Shown here: positions 55,979-64,000 of the stretch, in pieces
Numbering within the stretch: the first letter of the stretch is position 1
Layout of the letters: each line of letters opens with the position of its first letter
Assembly: GCF_024171695.1 (NCBI RefSeq)
Contig: NZ_JAMTCF010000005.1
Coordinates: 434,001 to 498,000, forward strand
Length of the DNA: 64,000 nt
DNA from: Actinosynnema pretiosum
Lineage (GTDB): Bacteria; Actinomycetota; Actinomycetes; Mycobacteriales; Pseudonocardiaceae
Reading direction: 5' to 3'
Notes under the pieces: model-generated
Database searches by the model: none
Seen by the model: only the letters and a program-made list of their open reading frames with translations
Told to the model about the DNA's origin: nothing
Program-made: the position numbers and the translations under genes

Positions 55979-57634
55979 TCAGGCGGCGGGCGGCACCCGG
56001 TCCAGCAGCGAGTTGGCCTTGACCACCTGGAGCGAGAGCGTCTTGTAGCCGACCTCGTGGAACAGCACGGTGATCTGCTCGCCCTCGGTGCGCACCACGG
56101 TGCCCTCGCCCCACTTCGGGTGCGTCACCCTGCTCTCCGGCGGGAACTCGTCGTCCTCGGCGACCGGGGTCTGCGTGTCCACGCCGCCGTCGCAGGTGTC
56201 GCAGTTGCCGCAGGCGAAGCCGAGCACCTGCCCGAAGTAGCCCAGCAGGTTCTGCCTGCGGCAGCCCCTGGTCTCGGCGTAGGCGCGCAGCACCTCCACC
56301 CGCGACAGCTCCAGCCTGCGCAGCCGCGCGGCCTCCTCCACCGCCTCCTCGGCGGCCTCCTTCGGCAGCTTCTCGGCGGTGAGGCCGTCCTCGTCCACGC
56401 TCAGCGCGCCGACCGCCGTGAGCAGCGCGACGTGCGCGGCGATCTTGCGGCGGGACATCTCCAGCGCGTCGGCGGCCTCCTCGGCGGTCACGCCCGGCTT
56501 GCCGTGCACGTGCGCCATCAGCGTGGCCAGCTCCGCGCGGTCCGGGCGGCGGGCCTTGAAGAACCGCTGCAACCCCAGGTCCTTGGGGCTGAAGAACAGC
56601 ACCGCGTGCGCGGGCTCGCCGTCCCGACCGGCCCGGCCGATCTCCTGGTAGTAGGCGTCCAGCGAGCCGGGCGCGGCGGCGTGCGCGACGAACCGCACGT
56701 CCCGCTTGTCGATGCCCATGCCGAACGCGGAGGTCGCCACCACCACGTCCACCTCGCCCGCCATGAACGCGTCCTGCACCCGCACCCGCTCGGAGGCGCG
56801 CATCCCGGCGTGGAACGGCTCGCCGCCCAGCGCCTCCGCGTAGGCCTCGGCGTCCTTGCGGGTGGCCACGTAGACCAGGCCGGGGCCCTGCGCCTCGCGG
56901 ACCCACGACAGCAGCGCGCGGCGCCGGTCGTCGTCGTCCGCGAACTCGCGCACCTCCAGCTTCAGGTTGGGCCGGTCGAAGCCGCTCACCAGCACCACCG
57001 GGTCGCGCATCCCCAGCTGCGCCACCACGTCGTCGCGCACCGCCGAGCCCGCCGTCGCGGTCAGCGCCAGCACCGGCGGCCTGCCGAGCGACTCCACGAC
57101 CTGGCCCAGGCGCAGGTAGTCGGGGCGGAAGTCGTGGCCCCACGCGGAAACGCAGTGCGCCTCGTCCACGACGAACAGCGCGGGCCTGCCGAGCTTCTCG
57201 ACCACCTCGGGCTTGGCCAGCTGCTCGGGCGACAGGAACAGGTAGCGGGCCTGCCCGCGCTCGACCGCCTCCCACGCATCGCGGTTGTCCGCTTCGGACT
57301 GGGCGGCGTTGACCGCGTACGCCGGGGGAGCGCCGACCTCGCGCAGCCGGGCGACCTGGTCGCGCTGGAGCGCCACCAGCGGGGAGACCACCACGATCAG
57401 CCCGTCGAGCAGCAGGCCGGGCACCTGGTAGGCGCCGGACTTGCCCTGGCCGGTGGGCATGACGACGAACACGTCGCGCCCGCGCAGCACCTCGCGGATG
57501 GCGGTGACCTGCTCGTCCCGCAGCCGGTCCCAGCCGAAAGCGCGCTTGGCGGTCCGGTTGACCTCGCGCCGCTCCCCACCCTTGACCATGCGGGTGAACC
57601 TGCGCCTCCACCCCTGAAACCGTGTGCTGCTCAT
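55979..57634 (-). CDS. recQ: RecQ-type ATP-dependent DNA helicase with C-terminal DUF3553-like tail
   Basis: A 551-residue SF2 helicase: Walker [15 protein letters not shown] (Lys about residue 65), DEAH box [19 protein letters not shown], motif III LALTATA, motif [24 protein letters not shown] and [21 protein letters not shown]. The zinc-binding RecQ region ends with [13 protein letters not shown] small final domain ([20 protein letters not shown]...[13 protein letters not shown]) resembles the tail found on PcrA/UvrD-type helicases. No HRDC domain. It is a DNA-repair helicase standing alone. ATG 57634. Confidence 0.9.
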   Translation of the reverse strand: MSSTRFQGWRRRFTRMVKGGERREVNRTAKRAFGWDRLRDEQVTAIREVLRGRDVFVVMPTGQGKSGAYQVPGLLLDGLIVVVSPLVALQRDQVARLREVGAPPAYAVNAAQSEADNRDAWEAVERGQARYLFLSPEQLAKPEVVEKLGRPALFVVDEAHCVSAWGHDFRPDYLRLGQVVESLGRPPVLALTATAGSAVRDDVVAQLGMRDPVVLVSGFDRPNLKLEVREFADDDDRRRALLSWVREAQGPGLVYVATRKDAEAYAEALGGEPFHAGMRASERVRVQDAFMAGEVDVVVATSAFGMGIDKRDVRFVAHAAAPGSLDAYYQEIGRAGRDGEPAHAVLFFSPKDLGLQRFFKARRPDRAELATLMAHVHGKPGVTAEEAADALEMSRRKIAAHVALLTAVGALSVDEDGLTAEKLPKEAAEEAVEEAARLRRLELSRVEVLRAYAETRGCRRQNLLGYFGQVLGFACGNCDTCDGGVDTQTPVAEDDEFPPESRVTHPKWGEGTVVRTEGEQITVLFHEVGYKTLSLQVVKANSLLDRVPPAA

Positions 57635-57794
57635 GCGGCCCACTTTCCCAGCACGAGGGGGTGGGAAACCGCGTTCCGGGTCACAAGGTGGTGGAGCGGC
57701 GGGCGCGCGCCGGTCCGGCTCGGCGGTTTCTTGTTGCGCGCCAAGGGAAAGCGCTGGCTCCGGGCAGGTGTCCCCGGTGGTGGGCCTGGAAAAC

Positions 57795-59000
57795 TTAGGG
57801 GTCGAGCAGCACGGGCAGCGAACGCCAGCCGGTGACCGTCTGGGAGCGCCTGCGCACCAGGTCGTCCGGGCTGCCCGAGCGGCGGAAGTCCGGGAACCGG
57901 TCCAGCAGCCCGCGCAGCGCCACCTCGGCCTCCAACCTGGCAAGCGGCGCGCCGACGCAGAAGTGGACGCCGTGGCCGAACGCCAGGTTGCCGCTGTCGG
58001 CCCGGTCGGCCAGGAACTCGTCCGGGTCGGGGAAGCGGGCCGCGTCCCGGTTGGCGGAGGGCAGGCTCACCAGCACGATCTCGTTCGCCGGGATGACCGT
58101 GCCGCCGACCTCCACGTCCTGCGTGGTGAACCGGGCCGTGGTCATCGCGACCGGGCTGGTCAGCCGCAGCAGCTCGTCCACCGCCCCGCGGGTCAGGTCG
58201 GGGCGCTCCACGAGCAGCCTGCGCACGGGTTCCTCGCGCAGCAGCAGGTCCGCGCTGGAGCTGATCAGCCCCACGGTGGTCTCGTGCCCGGCCACCACCA
58301 GCACCAGGCAGGTGCCGAGCAGTTCCGCCTCGGTGAGCCGGTCCCCGTCGTCGGCGGCGCGGGTGAGCGCGGACAGCAGGTCGTCGCCGGGGGAGGAGCG
58401 CCGGTCCGCGATCAGCCCGCGCAGGTAGGCGGGCATCTCCTCGGACGCCCGCAGCGCGTCCGCCTGGCCGAACTCGCCCATCAGCTCCTGCGACCAGCGG
58501 CGCATCGACGGCCGGGCGTCCTCGGGCACGCCCAGCAGCTCGCAGATGACCGTCATCGGCAGCGGCAGCGCGAACCGCTCGACCAGGTCCACCTCGGTCG
58601 TGGTGGGCAGCGCGTCCAGCAGCTCGGCGGTGAGCTGCTCGACCCTGGGGCGCAGCCGCTCCACGCGCCGGGCGGTGAAGTCCTTGGCCAGCAGGCGGCG
58701 CAGCCGGGTGTGGTCGGGCGGGTCCATGACCAGCAGGTTGTCCCGGAACAGCGCGGACAGCCTGGGGTCGCGCCCGGCCTCGACCAGCTTGCCGCTCATG
58801 ATCTCGCCCAGCCGCCGGAAGTCCTTGGCCACCCGCTCGTCCCCGAGGACGGCGCGGGCGCACGCGTGGTCAACGACGACCCACACCGGCAACCCGTTCG
58901 GCAGCGCGGAGCGGTGCACGGGCCCCTGCTCGCGCAGGGCGCGCAGGGTGGGGTGGGGGTCGTGGAGGTACGCGGGGCTGAACAGCGGCGGCGCGGTCAC
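57795..59000 (-). CDS. Cytochrome P450
   Basis: A P450 of about 401 residues. The I-helix oxygen motif LVVAGHETTVGL, K-helix ExxR (DELLRLTSP), and heme loop FGHGVHFCVGAPLARLE (proximal Cys about residue 348) are intact, along with the RDNLLVMDPPDHTRLRRLL region of CYP105/107-type bacterial monooxygenases. No ferredoxin gene is nearby. The GTG at 59000 gives the normal start VTAPPLFSPAYLHDPHPTLRAL, but the GGGGAG site touches the codon, so the start is not certain. Substrate unknown; a secondary-metabolite or detoxification role is possible. Confidence 0.9.
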   Translation of the reverse strand: MTAPPLFSPAYLHDPHPTLRALREQGPVHRSALPNGLPVWVVVDHACARAVLGDERVAKDFRRLGEIMSGKLVEAGRDPRLSALFRDNLLVMDPPDHTRLRRLLAKDFTARRVERLRPRVEQLTAELLDALPTTTEVDLVERFALPLPMTVICELLGVPEDARPSMRRWSQELMGEFGQADALRASEEMPAYLRGLIADRRSSPGDDLLSALTRAADDGDRLTEAELLGTCLVLVVAGHETTVGLISSSADLLLREEPVRRLLVERPDLTRGAVDELLRLTSPVAMTTARFTTQDVEVGGTVIPANEIVLVSLPSANRDAARFPDPDEFLADRADSGNLAFGHGVHFCVGAPLARLEAEVALRGLLDRFPDFRRSGSPDDLVRRRSQTVTGWRSLPVLLDP

Positions 59001-59101
59001 CTCCCCGATGGTGGCCCAGCGCGGCGGGCGTGTCAGCGGTTTCCCGGCGCATTGCGCCGATCGGGCCCCCACGCGCGTCGGCGCGCTCAGCCCAGGCGCG
59101 C

Positions 59102-59195
59102 CCGGTTCCCACCGCTGCTTGTCCCGGCGCGCCCGATCCGCACCGCGTCCGGTTCCCGCCGCTGCCTGTCCCGGCGCGCCCGGTCCACACCGCCG
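59102..59195. repeat. Imperfect 47-bp tandem duplication between P450 and methyltransferase genes
   Basis: The unit starting CCGGTTCCCACCGCTGCTTG (59102-59148) is repeated with a few substitutions at 59149-59195. The surrounding 306-nt gap (59001-59306) has no gene; its C-rich strand suggests a decayed or structured region. Confidence 0.75.
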
Positions 59196-59306
59196 CCCGC
59201 ACCACCACCCCCGGTCCCTACCGCACGGCCCGCGTCGCCACCTGCCCCGTCACGCCCCCGCGCAACCCTCGCCCCGCATCTCACCCCGCCCCGCCCCACC
59301 CCGCCC

Positions 59307-60200
59307 TCATCCGGTCCGCTTCTCCGCGAAGATCCACCGGTTGTCCTCCAACGGGTCGTCCGCCTCCGGCGCGGGCCCCCGGCCGTGCTCGACCGCGAAC
59401 TCGAACGGCACCCTGGAGGTCGCCGTCCAGCCGCGCGCCGCGAGGTCCGTCGCCGTGTCGGGCCGGGGGTCGGGGTTGAACAGCGACAGCAGGTCGACGC
59501 CGATCCGCTTGCGCGCCACCGTGTACAGCGGCCCGGTGCGCACCGGAGCGCCGTCCGCCGGGAACGTCTTGAACTCGAACGCCAGGCTGCTCCCCGGCGC
59601 GGACAGCCGGTCCAGCTCCCGCACCAGCCGCCGCTCCGCCGAGTGCGACAGGAACATGAAGATGCCCTCCGCCAACCACCCCGTCGGCGCCTGCGGGTCG
59701 AACCCGGCCGCCACCAGCCGGGGCGTCCACGTCCCGCGCAGGTCGGCGGCCACCGGCGCCCGCGCGGCCCCGCCGCTCGCGCCCAGCCCGTCCAGCACCC
59801 GCTGCTTGAACGCCAGCACGTGCTCGTGGTCGACCTCGAACACCGTGCACCCGTCCGGCCAGTCCAGCCGCAGCGCCCGCGAGTCGAGCCCGGCGCCCAG
59901 CAGCACGAACTGCCGCGTCCCGGCCCGCGCGACCCGCGCCAGGTGGTCGTCGAACACCCGCGTGCGCAGCCCGAAGTAGCGGCCGAGCCTGCCCCACAGC
60001 GGGTCGGCGTCGCCGTCCGCCACGTCCTCGATGCGCAGCGGCCAGCCCTCGGTGTCCGGTAACGCCCGCACGAAGTGCTCCGCGTACCCGTCGACGGCGA
60101 GCGCGTCGCCCCGGTTGCTCTCGATCGCCCGAGCCGCCGCGACCATCAGCGCGGTGCGGCTCACCCCGGCCGCGACCCGTTCCTCCTCCGCAGTGGTCAC
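59307..60200 (-). CDS. Class I SAM-dependent methyltransferase (PPM2/LCMT-like, TIGR00027 type)
   Basis: A 297-residue methyltransferase of the family common in mycobacteria and streptomycetes: GVSRTALMVAAARAIES at the N-terminus, DDHLARVARAGTRQFVLLGAGLDSRALRLDWP (SAM loop), TVFEVDHEHVLAFKQRVL (acidic SAM residue), and GWLAEGIFMFLSHSAERRLVRELDRL. Some family members modify polyketide or lipid intermediates; the substrate here is unknown. It is the first gene leftward from a small promoter region (TAGCGT on the minus strand at 60281-60286) and is followed by the P450. Confidence 0.9.
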   Translation of the reverse strand: MTTAEEERVAAGVSRTALMVAAARAIESNRGDALAVDGYAEHFVRALPDTEGWPLRIEDVADGDADPLWGRLGRYFGLRTRVFDDHLARVARAGTRQFVLLGAGLDSRALRLDWPDGCTVFEVDHEHVLAFKQRVLDGLGASGGAARAPVAADLRGTWTPRLVAAGFDPQAPTGWLAEGIFMFLSHSAERRLVRELDRLSAPGSSLAFEFKTFPADGAPVRTGPLYTVARKRIGVDLLSLFNPDPRPDTATDLAARGWTATSRVPFEFAVEHGRGPAPEADDPLEDNRWIFAEKRTG

Positions 60201-60509
60201 CGCGTCCCCTCCCCGCGAAGCCGGGCGCTCCGCCCCCGGATGCCGCCCAACGCCGTCGTGGGGCGGTCGGGGGCGAAACTACGCTACGGCGCTGGCGGTT
60301 CCGGGTGCGTCGGCTGAGGGGGTGACGCGCGTGTTGCGCAGAGTCGTCCCCGCTCCCGCGCCGCTGACCGGTGAGGTCGCGCCTGAACGTGTCAGCGGTG
60401 CTCCCCGGAGTGCGCCCGCCCCGCCGCCGGGCCCCCGCCCTTGAGTCGAACGGATGAATCCGCGCCGGGGGCCGACTTCCCCGCCCCGGCCGCGCGCCGG
60501 ACCTCGGGC
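60201..60509. other. Gene-free stretch with minus-strand promoter for the methyltransferase
   Basis: About 309 nt without a supported gene. The bases 60281-60286 read TAGCGT on the minus strand, the -10 type recurrent in this window, about 80 nt before the methyltransferase start. Nothing else is evident. Confidence 0.4.
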
Positions 60510-60941
60510 TCAGCCGATGCTCTGCCCGTACACCCGGCTGACCCGAAGGCTGATCAGCACCCGCCGCTCGGCGACCATGGCGGTCCGGTACTCCTCCCAG
60601 TCCGGGTGCTCCCCGGCGGCCCGCCGGTAGTAGTCGACCAGCGCCTCCACCTCGGGCCCGCGCGGGTCGGCGCCGGGCCCGGTCAGCTCGACGGTCCCCT
60701 CGGCCGTGGCCCAGCTCAGCCCGTCGCCGCTGGTGACCTCCAGCGCGGCGCGCGGGTCGCGCCCCAGGTTCCTGGCCTTGGCCCGGTCGGCGGAGGTGGA
60801 GATCAGGACGACCTCGGCCGCGCGGTCGTAGTAGGGCTGCACGGGGGAGAGCTGGGGCGTCCCGTCGGACTTGAGCGTCGCCAGGACCCCGAGGGAGCTG
60901 TGCGCGAGCAGGTCCCTGGGGTCGAACTCGGTGGTGGTCAT
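60510..60941 (-). CDS. PPOX-class (F420/FMN-dependent) flavin-fold protein
   Basis: A 143-residue split-barrel protein of the pyridoxamine 5'-phosphate oxidase fold: LLAHSSLGVLATLKSDGTPQLSPVQPYYD, LISTSADRAKARNLGRDPRAALEVTS, and the closing WEEYRTAMVAERRVLISLRVSRVYG. Actinobacterial members usually bind F420 or heme and reduce small substrates. ATG 60941. It stands alone between the methyltransferase and the FBP-domain gene, all on the minus strand. Confidence 0.9.
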   Translation of the reverse strand: MTTTEFDPRDLLAHSSLGVLATLKSDGTPQLSPVQPYYDRAAEVVLISTSADRAKARNLGRDPRAALEVTSGDGLSWATAEGTVELTGPGADPRGPEVEALVDYYRRAAGEHPDWEEYRTAMVAERRVLISLRVSRVYGQSIG

Positions 60942-61001
60942 ACCCGGATGATCCCCAAGTGCGGCGCACCCGTCACCCGGTGTCCCGCACCCGTCACCCC
61001 G

Positions 61002-61481
61002 TCACCCCGTCACCCTGGCGACGAACGCGCTCAGGTTCACCACGATCCGCCTGCTCCGCTCCTCCACCCCCAGCGTCTCCCGGTTCGGCTCACCGGAGTC
61101 CCGCTTGCCGCGCACGTACAGCGAGCACGCCAGGTCGCCGCACAGGTACGTCCCCACCGAGTCCCCGGCCTTGCCCGCCTTCCCGGCCTTCGGCGCCACG
61201 ACCAGCGACACCCCGCCGCTGTGCGTGGTCACGCAGATCGAGCACATGCCCCGCCCCCGCGCCACCGGCGCGGGCGCCCGCAGGGCCAGCCCGGTCACCT
61301 GCCCGTCCAGCTCGGCGACCAGGTAGGCCCGCTCGGGCGCCTTCGGATCGCGCCACCCCAGGTAGTCCAGGTCCTCCCAGGGCTGCTGCGCCAGGTCGCG
61401 CGGCACGTTCAGCCGCTTGGCCTCGCCCTTGCTGCAGTTCACGAACGCGCCCCGGATCTCCTGCTCGGTCAACGGCCTCAT
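61002..61481 (-). CDS. FBP-domain (FusB-type zinc finger, EF-G-binding) protein
   Basis: A 159-residue protein: a short N-terminal helical part (LTEQEIRGAFVNCSKGEAKRLNVPRDLAQQPWEDLDYLGWRDP) and a treble-clef zinc finger with RGRGMCSICVTTHSGGVSLVVAPKAGKAG and SVGTYLCGDLACSLYVRGKR (Cys pairs C-x2-C and C-x4-C). This matches the FBP C-terminal domain of FusB-like proteins, which bind elongation factor G and relieve fusidic-acid-type stalling. It is divergent from a TetR gene with a palindrome between, so it is probably inducible. Confidence 0.85.
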   Translation of the reverse strand: MRPLTEQEIRGAFVNCSKGEAKRLNVPRDLAQQPWEDLDYLGWRDPKAPERAYLVAELDGQVTGLALRAPAPVARGRGMCSICVTTHSGGVSLVVAPKAGKAGKAGDSVGTYLCGDLACSLYVRGKRDSGEPNRETLGVEERSRRIVVNLSAFVARVTG

Positions 61482-61500
61482 GGTGGGGTACGGTAGGTTC

Positions 61501-61515
61501 CCTAAAGCTTTTAGG
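61501..61515. promoter_or_regulatory. Probable TetR operator in the FBP/TetR divergent promoter
   Basis: CCTAAAGCTTTTAGG, a near-perfect palindrome (6-bp arms), lies 20 nt from the FBP start and 35 nt from the TetR start in an AT-rich gap; a partial copy (GACTAAGACC) follows at 61521. Confidence 0.65.
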
Positions 61516-61549
61516 CAAATGACTAAGACCTTTCGGAAGGTGGTGCGGC

Positions 61550-62116
61550 GTGACGCGTGCGGGCCTGACCACGGAACGCCTCGTCCGAGCGGGGGCCGAC
61601 CTGGCGGACGAGCTCGGCTTCGACCGCCTGACCGCCTCCGAGCTGGCCCGCAGGGTCGGTGTCAAGGTGGCGAGCCTGTACTCGCACGTCGCCGGGTTCG
61701 ACGACCTGCGCGCCCGGATCGCCGCCTTCGCCCTCGCGGAACTGGCCGACCAGGCGGCCGACGCCCTGGCGGGCCGTTCCGGCCGGGACGCGCTCGCCGC
61801 CCTGGGCGGCGCGTACCGCGACTACGCCCGCCGCTGCCCCGGCCGGTACGCGGCGACCCGCAGCCGGGTCGCCCCGCAGGACGTCGCCGTCGGCCGCAGG
61901 CACTCGGACCTGGCGCGCGCCGTGCTCCGGGGCTACGACCTGCCGGAGGCGGAGCACGTCCACGCGGTGCGGTTCATGGGCAGCGTGTTCCACGGGTACG
62001 CGGAGCTGGAGCTGGCGGGCAGCTTCCAGCACAGCGAACCCGACAGCGCGACGAGCTGGCAGCGCGCCCTGGACGCCCTGGACGCGGCGCTGCGCGCCTG
62101 GCCGACGCCCCGGTAG
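61550..62116 (+). CDS. TetR family regulator with WHG-type C-terminal domain
   Basis: A 188-residue regulator. HTH: LTTERLVRAGADLADELGFDRLTASELARRVGVKVASLYSHVAGFDDLRARI; C-terminal helices with LGGAYRDYARRCPGRYAATRS and VRFMGSVFHGYAELELAGSF, resembling the WHG subgroup. GTG 61550 has GGAAGGTGG upstream. The shared palindrome suggests autoregulation and control of the divergent FBP gene. Confidence 0.9.
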   Translation: MTRAGLTTERLVRAGADLADELGFDRLTASELARRVGVKVASLYSHVAGFDDLRARIAAFALAELADQAADALAGRSGRDALAALGGAYRDYARRCPGRYAATRSRVAPQDVAVGRRHSDLARAVLRGYDLPEAEHVHAVRFMGSVFHGYAELELAGSFQHSEPDSATSWQRALDALDAALRAWPTPR

Positions 62117-62623
62117 CCCGAGCCCCGGTCCTTGGCGCTTTTCCCGACTCCTCGATACAGTTCGGCGTCAGCGGAAAAAGGCACTTTGCAAGTTTCTCCA
62201 TTTCCCGGTTTTCCCGGTTCGGGTGTTCAGGGGAACGCCTCCGGGGGAGCGTGCACACCGGGTTGAAAATCCCCCTCCCCTTTCCTGCGAACGGGGCATG
62301 GGCAGCTACGCGGAACGGGTGGCTTCCCTTACGGTGTCGCCCCTGCGGCGGACCCTGACCTGTGGGAGTCCCGAGGACGCTGCGGGACCCCGGCTCATCG
62401 AGAGGGAATTGGCCTGTCCGGCCGCAGCGCCAGGGGACCCCTCTGGCTCTAGGGTGGACGGGTCGGCGCCCAGGACGGGGAGGCGTGTTGTGGGTCTTTC
62501 CCTCGGGCCGCGCGCATCCCGGGAAATCCCCACCGAGCATTGCTCGGTCGTCCGCACCGCGTTCCGGCGATCCCGGCACACCTGCCACTGAACAGGAGAA
62601 TCCTCGGCAACCAGGGAGCAGGC
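62117..62623. other. Gene-free stretch upstream of the VMAP gene, with a 17-bp palindrome
   Basis: About 500 nt with no supported gene. It includes an AT-richer patch with tandem TTTCCCGGT (62196-62220) and a perfect palindrome ACCGAGCA-T-TGCTCGGT at 62532-62548, 75 nt before the next ATG. The patch and palindrome are candidates for promoter and operator. Confidence 0.45.
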
Positions 62624-64000
62624 ATGGTCCGTGAAGGCAGTCGCGACAGCCGGGGGCGGGGAACCGTCCTCCCGTTCGCCGAGGCGCTCAGCGGCATCCC
62701 CGGACTCGACACCCAGGCCGACCGGGACGCGTTCGTCGACGTCCTGCGCGATGAGCTGGACGAGCCGATGGTCCTCAAGGAGCAGACGCACCCCAGGATG
62801 CAGCTCTACCGGATAGCGGAGTTCTGCGCGCGGACCCCCGAGCGGCTGGACGCGCTCCTGCGCGCGGCCCGCTGGTGCGCGCACGACCCGGCGCGCGTGT
62901 CCGCGCTGGAGCGGCTGGTGCTGGGCTCCGACGTCGAACCGGTGCACACCTCAGCCGCCACGACCACGCTGCTGGCGCTGCTGGAGGGGACCTCGCTGCC
63001 CGACCTGGCGGAGCTGTGCGCGTCCATCGCGGGGCCCGCCGCGGACGACCTGCGCGGACCCGTCACCTACCGCCAGGCGTTCGCCCTGCTGGACAACGTC
63101 AACACGGGCGCGTCGGGCCTGCCCAGGACCCTGGAGCTGGTCGAGCGCATCGCCACCAGGTTCCCGGCGGGCCTGGGCAACGAGCTGCGGGACTGGGCGT
63201 TCCGGCAAGCGCTGGAGCTCGAGGTCGTCGACCAGCTGCTCGCCCTGCGCGGCGCCGCGCACACCACCGCCGGACCGGCCCCCGGTTCCCCCGCCTACCT
63301 CGTGCTGCGCCTGGAGCGGCACGGTCCCAGCGGGGAGGAGTACCGGCTGTGGGACTGGCGGCAGCTCGACGGCACGGCCGACTGGGCGCCCGTCCCCGGT
63401 CGCGAGGTCACCGGGCCGCTCCCGGTCGTGAAGAAGCACGTCGCCGACCTGGTGGACCAGGTCGAGCGGGAGTGGGCGCGGCACGACGTCGAGATCCGCA
63501 TCGAGGTCTTCCTCAGCCCCGAGCTGCTCAACCTCGACGTGGACGCCTGGCCGTGGGAGCGCGGGGCCCTGCTCGACGAACCGGTGGGCTGCCGCTACCA
63601 GCTGGTGGTCCGCAGCACCCGGCGCGCGGTGAACCCCCGCTACCTGCGGGTGTGGTTCAAGCGCTGGTCCGCGCTCCTCAGGCACCTTGCCGAGGGGCGC
63701 GTGATCCCGCTGTCGGGCCGGGTCGACTGCGAGGCGGGCGCGCTGACCGCGCTCATGACGGAGCTGAACCGGGACCGCGAGCTGGTCGCCGTCGTCCTCA
63801 GCGGTCCGCCCGAGCCGGGGTCCCCCGGTTTCCAGCAGGTCGAGGCGGGGGAGCGGCACGGCGTCCCGCTGATGCTGTGGCACCGCGACCGGACCGCGGC
63901 TCCGGGGTTCCCCGACCTGGTCGACGCGCTCCTGCACACCGACGACGACCGGCACGACCTGCTGGGCAAGGTGCGTCTGATGCGCGTCGCGGCGTTCGGG
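62624..64000 (+). CDS. VMAP-type protein (vWA-MoxR-associated protein), 5' part; runs off the right edge
   Basis: An open frame of 459 codons from ATG 62624 (GGGAG site) to the window end with no stop. An N-terminal helical module (about 17-98: PFAEALSGIPGLDTQADRDAF, LYRIAEFCARTPERLDALLRA) looks like an effector-associated domain. A helical middle follows (about 108-215). The part from about 225 carries the VMAP-C pattern: AYLVLRLERHG...YRLWDWRQLDG, VEIRIEVFLSPELLNLDVDAWP, LDEPVGCRYQLVVRSTRRAV, then a strand-rich tail. Such proteins are the hub of NTP-dependent conflict systems encoded with a MoxR ATPase, a vWA protein and a protease-like effector. Those partners, if present, are downstream of the window. 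Confidence 0.72.
   Translation, partial: MVREGSRDSRGRGTVLPFAEALSGIPGLDTQADRDAFVDVLRDELDEPMVLKEQTHPRMQLYRIAEFCARTPERLDALLRAARWCAHDPARVSALERLVLGSDVEPVHTSAATTTLLALLEGTSLPDLAELCASIAGPAADDLRGPVTYRQAFALLDNVNTGASGLPRTLELVERIATRFPAGLGNELRDWAFRQALELEVVDQLLALRGAAHTTAGPAPGSPAYLVLRLERHGPSGEEYRLWDWRQLDGTADWAPVPGREVTGPLPVVKKHVADLVDQVEREWARHDVEIRIEVFLSPELLNLDVDAWPWERGALLDEPVGCRYQLVVRSTRRAVNPRYLRVWFKRWSALLRHLAEGRVIPLSGRVDCEAGALTALMTELNRDRELVAVVLSGPPEPGSPGFQQVEAGERHGVPLMLWHRDRTAAPGFPDLVDALLHTDDDRHDLLGKVRLMRVAAFG

Overview
The window is very GC-rich DNA with GTG starts, many 4-base GTGA overlaps between co-directional genes, -10 boxes of the TAGCGT/TACCGT type and a dense mix of TetR, MarR, PadR, LysR, XRE and LAL regulators. 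This points to a filamentous actinomycete. The NRPS-free mycosporine-like amino acid operon (mysA-mysB-mysC-D-Ala-D-Ala-ligase homologue) is the arrangement known from Actinosynnema, so an Actinosynnema-type member of the Pseudonocardiaceae is the best guess. Gene content is mostly accessory: secreted proteins, regulators, secondary metabolism and conflict-type genes, with few core genes.

Layout. 1-4.2 kb: a truncated membrane protein, TetR with an operator pair, an old-yellow-enzyme and a secreted S33 hydrolase. 4.3-4.5 kb: an orphan type I-E-like CRISPR array (4 repeats, 3 spacers, no cas genes in view). 4.5-14.4 kb: a large LAL regulator, a DUF2306 membrane protein, a MarR/hydrolase pair around a 40-bp palindrome, a secreted DNRLRE/Ig-like protein broken by a 53-bp tandem duplication, a siderophore-type binding lipoprotein, AIM24 and RidA. 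14.4-21.6 kb: a helical unknown divergent from two paralogous DUF4132 giants. 21.7-27.2 kb: a PadR/HAAS pair, then a lipoprotein serine hydrolase with a two-component system. 27.7-32.1 kb: the mysABCD operon. 32.1-34.9 kb: an XRE-GIY-YIG nuclease protein, a small membrane protein, an acetyltransferase and an NTF2-fold protein.

34.9-36.8 kb holds the most unusual part. Four tandem tRNA-like RNA genes, each behind its own -10 box, share a non-canonical cloverleaf: an 8-bp acceptor helix, extended by a conserved U-A pair, then a conserved C-C mismatch before a normal T-arm. The stems covary and the anticodon loops read as Gly, Gly, an expanded arm, and Ala. They lie directly upstream of a zinc-ribbon SDR that lacks the catalytic Tyr. 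36.9-40.9 kb: a three-gene operon of a helical protein, a DUF2201-type HExxH/vWA protein and a double-AAA MoxR-like ATPase. 41-45.8 kb: SDR/LysR, a lipoprotein, an XRE regulator, an aldo/keto reductase and a 28-residue membrane microprotein between two strong hairpins. 46-49.1 kb: a sugar ABC transporter lacking its ATPase. 49.5-55 kb: a single-chain 1827-residue biotin-dependent acyl-CoA carboxylase. 55-62 kb: GH11 xylanase, RecQ, P450, methyltransferase, PPOX protein, FBP zinc-finger protein and TetR. The window ends inside a VMAP-type gene (vWA-MoxR-associated protein), part of the NTP-dependent conflict systems; its partners would lie beyond the right edge.

All product names come from reading the translations and recognising motifs; no database search was possible.
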